Source: Lachnospiraceae bacterium (GTDB taxonomy: Bacteria > Bacillota > Clostridia > Lachnospirales > Lachnospiraceae). From it: a stretch of 64,000 nt of DNA. This document shows, in pieces, positions 61,940 to 64,000 of this stretch. Numbering within the stretch: the stretch's first letter is position 1; each line of letters starts with the position of its first letter. A model generated the notes under the pieces. It saw only the letters and a program-made list of their open reading frames with translations, was not told where the DNA came from and made no database searches. A program made the translations under genes and the position numbers. The stretch is taken from positions 1 to 64,000 of the forward strand of contig SVFJ01000005.1 of NCBI GenBank assembly GCA_015056925.1. The letters run 5' to 3'.

Positions 61940-61974
61940 GTTAGCCTGCCTCCTTTCTCGTTTTCTATAATTAT

Positions 61975-62003
61975 ATTATATACCCTTTTGGGTATACTGT
62001 CAA
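61975..62003 (-). promoter_or_regulatory. Promoter with palindromic operator in its spacer
   Basis: Leftward TTGACA, exactly 17 bases, TATAAT. The spacer contains TATACCC-TTTT-GGGTATA (61979-61996), so a dimeric repressor would block RNA polymerase. A half-site TTTTGGGTAT recurs near 61740. Confidence 0.8.
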
Positions 62004-62042
62004 CTGTTTTTAGAAAGAAATCGTGAAAAATATACAGTAATA

Positions 62043-62138
62043 TTAACGTGCGTATACTCTGTATGTTGCCTTGTATACCTGCTTAAGCTCCTCATCTCTG
62101 AGTTGGTCAAGCATCTCAATAATTGCCTGCTTATACAT
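62043..62138 (-). CDS. Small conserved protein (31 aa), copy 1
   Basis: MYKQAIIEMLDQLRDEELKQ, with a very strong ribosome binding site (AAGGAGGTGAT). It is homologous to the 32-residue protein at 63352. This small family accompanies XRE regulators in Firmicute mobile elements; function unknown. Confidence 0.65.
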   Translation of the reverse strand: MYKQAIIEMLDQLRDEELKQVYKATYRVYAR

Positions 62139-62240
62139 ACTTATCACCTCCTTCCGATATCCTTATAAAGCAATTAACATTATCAAGTCAACACATTTCT
62201 CCAAACTTACGAATTATTTACAATTTATGTTCAGCATAAG

Positions 62241-62268
62241 AAAAAGGACTCGTTGCGAAGTCCTTTTT
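62241..62268 (-). terminator. Terminator of hicB
   Basis: AAAAAGGACT/AGTCCTTTTT, with T run leftward. Confidence 0.8.
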
Positions 62269-62300
62269 CTTTTCGTGCGATATCTTTAATTTTTAATTAG

Positions 62301-62657
62301 TTACATTGACAATTTATACACCGCCAACTGGTTAAGGCTCACACCTTCCCTCTCTGCTTCAATTGCCAGTCTCTGATGTAATGACTTTGGCAATCTCACA
62401 ACAAACTTTCCACTATAATCATCAGCAGTATTAGGCATTGGAATTGGTAAATTATTCTCTAACTTTACTTCTATATATCCTTCCAATGCTTCATTTAAAC
62501 ACTCATACAACTCTTCTAACGTATCTCCTGTACTTTGGCAACCATCAAGCTCTAAAATTCTTCCATAGAAATAATGTCCTGATTCATCATTCATTTCCTG
62601 TATTATTCTAGTATATGGTAACTCTAAGTAATCTTGCACTTCCATGCGTTTCATCAT
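62301..62657 (-). CDS. hicB: HicB-family antitoxin
   Basis: 118 residues. The N-terminal HicB fold reads YFYGRILELDGCQSTGDTLE then ELYECLNEALEGYIE; the C-terminal ribbon-helix-helix reads GKFVVRLPKSLHQRLAIEA. It binds HicA and the operon promoter. GGAGG precedes the ATG. It follows hicA at an unusual distance of 267 bases. Confidence 0.88.
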   Translation of the reverse strand: MMKRMEVQDYLELPYTRIIQEMNDESGHYFYGRILELDGCQSTGDTLEELYECLNEALEGYIEVKLENNLPIPMPNTADDYSGKFVVRLPKSLHQRLAIEAEREGVSLNQLAVYKLSM

Positions 62658-62735
62658 CCAACCTCCATATCTATACTGACTGACATTGCTGTCTCTCTAC
62701 ACTCAACCTTCGTACATAATTCAAAACTAATTTTT

Positions 62736-62858
62736 TTAAATTCTTTCCTCTGTAAATTCAACTAATTCCTGTTGATTTTCAAAACTCTTTCCTTTACAAT
62801 TCAAGCTGTTTTCTCTTGAATTACAATTCTTCTTTATAAAATATAAAGAAGTCTTCAC
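62736..62858 (-). CDS. Possible 40-residue ORF between hicA and hicB
   Basis: GTG start at 62858 overlapping a GAGGAGG run (KTSLYFIKKNCNSREN...). The start spacing is poor. It is the only open frame in the gap. The same stretch also holds CACACTA/TAGTGTG and CTTCTTTATA/TATAAAGAAG hairpins. Confidence 0.3.
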   Translation of the reverse strand: MKTSLYFIKKNCNSRENSLNCKGKSFENQQELVEFTEERI

Positions 62859-62924
62859 CTCCTCACACTAAATATAGTGTGGTTAAAATGCTGCATGATT
62901 TATAGTTATTCAGAATAGGAGTTT

Positions 62925-63152
62925 TTATTCTCCTATTCTGCGTAAGATATCTTTTACATATGCCTTTTTCAACGGATTCTCTTGCTTGATTGTTATTACA
63001 TCTCCAGTCGTTTTATTTAAGTACTGTCTGTGACTTCCTTTTTGTCTTACAGGCTCATATCCGTAGGCAATTAATACTTTTTCGGCTTCCTCTGGCCTGA
63101 TACCATGTGGTTGCCTTTTCATCTTATCGATGTTTTTTTCAACGTCCGCCAA
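62925..63152 (-). CDS. hicA: HicA-family toxin
   Basis: 75 residues with a TTG start at 63152, seven bases after GGGAGG; the longer ORF-track start overlaps the promoter and is rejected. The dsRBD-like HicA core has RPEEAEKVLIAYGYE and GSHRQYLNKTTGD, with the catalytic His in GSH. HicA cleaves mRNA when free of HicB. Confidence 0.85.
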   Translation of the reverse strand: MADVEKNIDKMKRQPHGIRPEEAEKVLIAYGYEPVRQKGSHRQYLNKTTGDVITIKQENPLKKAYVKDILRRIGE

Positions 63153-63171
63153 GTTCTCACCTCCCTTGTAC

Positions 63172-63237
63172 ATAGTATCATATATAATACTATTTGTCAA
63201 CACTTTTGATACTATATTCAGTATCACTTTAAGATTC
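63172..63237 (-). promoter_or_regulatory. hicA promoter with inverted operator repeats
   Basis: Leftward TTGACA (63195-63200), 17 bases and TACTAT (63172-63177). GATACT/AGTATC inverted repeats lie just upstream, and a second ATAGTAT/ATACTAT pair covers the spacer and -10. These are probable HicB binding sites. Confidence 0.7.
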
Positions 63238-63245
63238 TTTCTATC

Positions 63246-63277
63246 AAAAAAGTGAAGAGATTAATACCTCTTCACTT
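63246..63277 (-). terminator. Terminator of the second small conserved gene
   Basis: AAGTGAAGAG/CTCTTCACTT, with six T leftward. Confidence 0.85.
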
Positions 63278-63351
63278 AATATTGCGTGTTTAAGCTCTAG
63301 CATTTAAAAACCTAAATTTTTAAATGCCGTTTGCCAACTGGCAAAGACTTC

Positions 63352-63450
63352 CTACTGCTTGTGCAAAATGCGATATACGAATCTGTAAATACGTTTCAAT
63401 TCTTTTTCGCTTGCATTGCCAAGCATTTCAATGATAGCCTGCTTAAACAT
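63352..63450 (-). CDS. Small conserved protein (32 aa), copy 2
   Basis: MFKQAIIEMLGNASEKELKR then IYRFVYRILHKQ, a paralogue of the 31-residue protein at 62043. GAGAGGAAG precedes the ATG. It has its own terminator. Confidence 0.65.
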   Translation of the reverse strand: MFKQAIIEMLGNASEKELKRIYRFVYRILHKQ

Positions 63451-63549
63451 CCTATTACTTCCTCTCTTTGTTGATGATGTTAATATAACATAGAAAAGGT
63501 ATAAAATCTACACTCATGCTTTCATATCTTATAAAATTTATTCATAACG

Positions 63550-63585
63550 AAAAAAGCTCAGAAGATAGAATTTCTATCTCTGAGC
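63550..63585 (-). terminator. Strong terminator
   Basis: AAAGCTCAG with CTGAGCTTT and an inner AGATAGAA/TTCTATCT, followed leftward by six T. Confidence 0.85.
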
Positions 63586-63623
63586 TTTCTCCGTTCATTT
63601 TCGTCATTTGGATTCATAGTCAC
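63558..63623 (-). CDS. Possible 21-residue peptide
   Basis: GTG start (VTMNPNDENERRKLRDR...), six bases after GGAGG. The end lies in the terminator. Very short; supported only by the ribosome binding site. Confidence 0.35.
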   Translation of the reverse strand: MTMNPNDENERRKLRDRNSIF

Positions 63624-63730
63624 ACTAATCCTCCAACTATCTCCTTATTGCGTACAAGAACTTGAAGTCACACTTCGCATATCCTTGTATATCAGCAAGT
63701 CTTAGTCACACTATCCCTACTGATATACAA

Positions 63731-63760
63731 ATTATATACTTTTATTTGCTATTATGTCAA
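63731..63760 (-). promoter_or_regulatory. Promoter of the short repeat transcript
   Basis: Leftward TTGACA, 18 bases and TATAAT. Confidence 0.8.
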
Positions 63761-63838
63761 GTTTTTGCTTATATAAAAATTAAACAAATTAAAATAGATT
63801 AATACAATTTGAAATAAATTAACACGCTTCTATACGGC

Positions 63839-64000
63839 CTAAACAATTCTAAATAATCCCACAATATCTTTACAGTTCCCTTCTATCGAAAAACATTTAT
63901 TCATAAAATTATTAGATACATTATAAAAATTTTTAGAACCATTTACATTTCTCATGAATGAATCAGGAGCAAAATCTGCTATCTGAAGCCCTATGCAATT
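63839..64000 (-). CDS. C-terminal part of a protein cut by the window edge
   Basis: 54 codons open to the edge, ending VGLFRIV and stop. GLQIADFAPDSFMRNVNGSK resembles the end of DUF3800-type nucleases (LQxADF), but that is a weak call. The N-terminal part lies right of the window. Confidence 0.5.
   Translation of the reverse strand, partial: NCIGLQIADFAPDSFMRNVNGSKNFYNVSNNFMNKCFSIEGNCKDIVGLFRIV

Larger units (their letters stand above)
63550..63724 (-). ncRNA. Short independent transcript with three GTGTGACT repeats
   Basis: Bounded by a strong promoter (63731-63760) and a strong terminator (63550-63585), giving about 175 nt. It carries AGTGTGACT three times (63618, 63666, 63704) and a TTGTATATCAG/CTGATATACAA hairpin. 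Each repeat is preceded by a purine-rich ribosome-binding-like stretch, so it may be an mRNA for tiny peptides rather than a non-coding RNA. Confidence 0.5.
28070..64000. mobile_element. Integrated siphovirus-type prophage with plasmid-like partition genes; right end outside window
   Basis: A continuous set of phage genes: lysis, fibre, baseplate, tape measure, tail, connectors, HK97 capsid, portal, terminase, HNH, late regulator, recombinase, ParB, ParA, initiator and Rep, plus a repressor region. It carries four copies of a 17-bp palindrome not found in the flanking 28 kb of chromosome. Nearly all genes face left. Genes at 61-64 kb (HicAB, XRE and tiny ORFs) may still be phage cargo. Confidence 0.93.

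Noticed and set aside
1-64000. tRNA genes
   Set aside because: No complete cloverleaf was seen; only the 3' fragment at 58335-58359.

Overview
The window looks like a chromosome segment of a Firmicute of the Lachnospiraceae. The evidence is low GC, AGGAGG-type ribosome binding sites, a five-gene pectin-use operon with a CcpA-type cre site, DUF1292 and DUF2225 proteins, a glycogen debranching enzyme and a monomeric [FeFe] hydrogenase. A Lachnospira (Eubacterium) eligens-like pectin degrader is the best guess; that name is an inference from gene content.

Region 1 (1-28 kb, chromosome). Housekeeping and carbohydrate genes: a Cys-rich small protein, a DUF5662 protein, a GH13-family protein that appears to have lost its catalytic residues, a Sir2-like protein, DUF1292/DUF2225, a UvrD-like helicase overlapping gltX, a group B-type [FeFe] hydrogenase, a LytTR/DUF3021/DUF3267 operon, a HAD phosphatase, a PD-(D/E)XK 'transposase', the leftward pectin operon (GH28, GH105, CE8, esterase, TIM-barrel epimerase) with an AraC regulator, a MATE transporter, a glycogen debranching enzyme, a chemoreceptor, and a manganese catalase (cotJC) whose 5' end is missing.

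Region 2 (about 28.07 kb to beyond the right edge). A prophage inserted in cotJC. Read leftward it carries small accessory genes, a replication/partition block (HUH Rep, winged-helix initiator with iteron-like repeats, ParA, ParB), a tyrosine recombinase, an ArpU-like late regulator, HNH, terminase, portal, protease, HK97 capsid, connectors, tail genes with a -1 frameshift, tape measure, baseplate, an SGNH-hydrolase fibre, and lysis genes (M15 peptidase, holin, GH25 lysozyme). A rightward block at 59.9-61.4 kb holds a repressor and an exonuclease-BRCT protein. HicAB, XRE and several tiny genes lie to the right. The right attachment site is not visible.

Two things stand out. First, an oppositely oriented 'moron' at 30.55-31.15 kb, with its own promoter and terminator, encodes a 54-residue membrane peptide followed by about 300 nt that carries three 16S-rRNA signature segments in rRNA order, all enclosed by a perfect 15-bp end-to-end stem. 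Second, the phage has plasmid-type maintenance machinery. It has ParA and ParB plus four copies of the palindrome GTGTCCGAWTCGGACAC spread over 25 kb and absent from the chromosomal part (candidate parS), a rolling-circle-type Rep, and a 63-nt promoter-terminator RNA antisense to the rep leader. Together these suggest a phage-plasmid, or a prophage derived from one. Everything here is read by eye; no database search was run.
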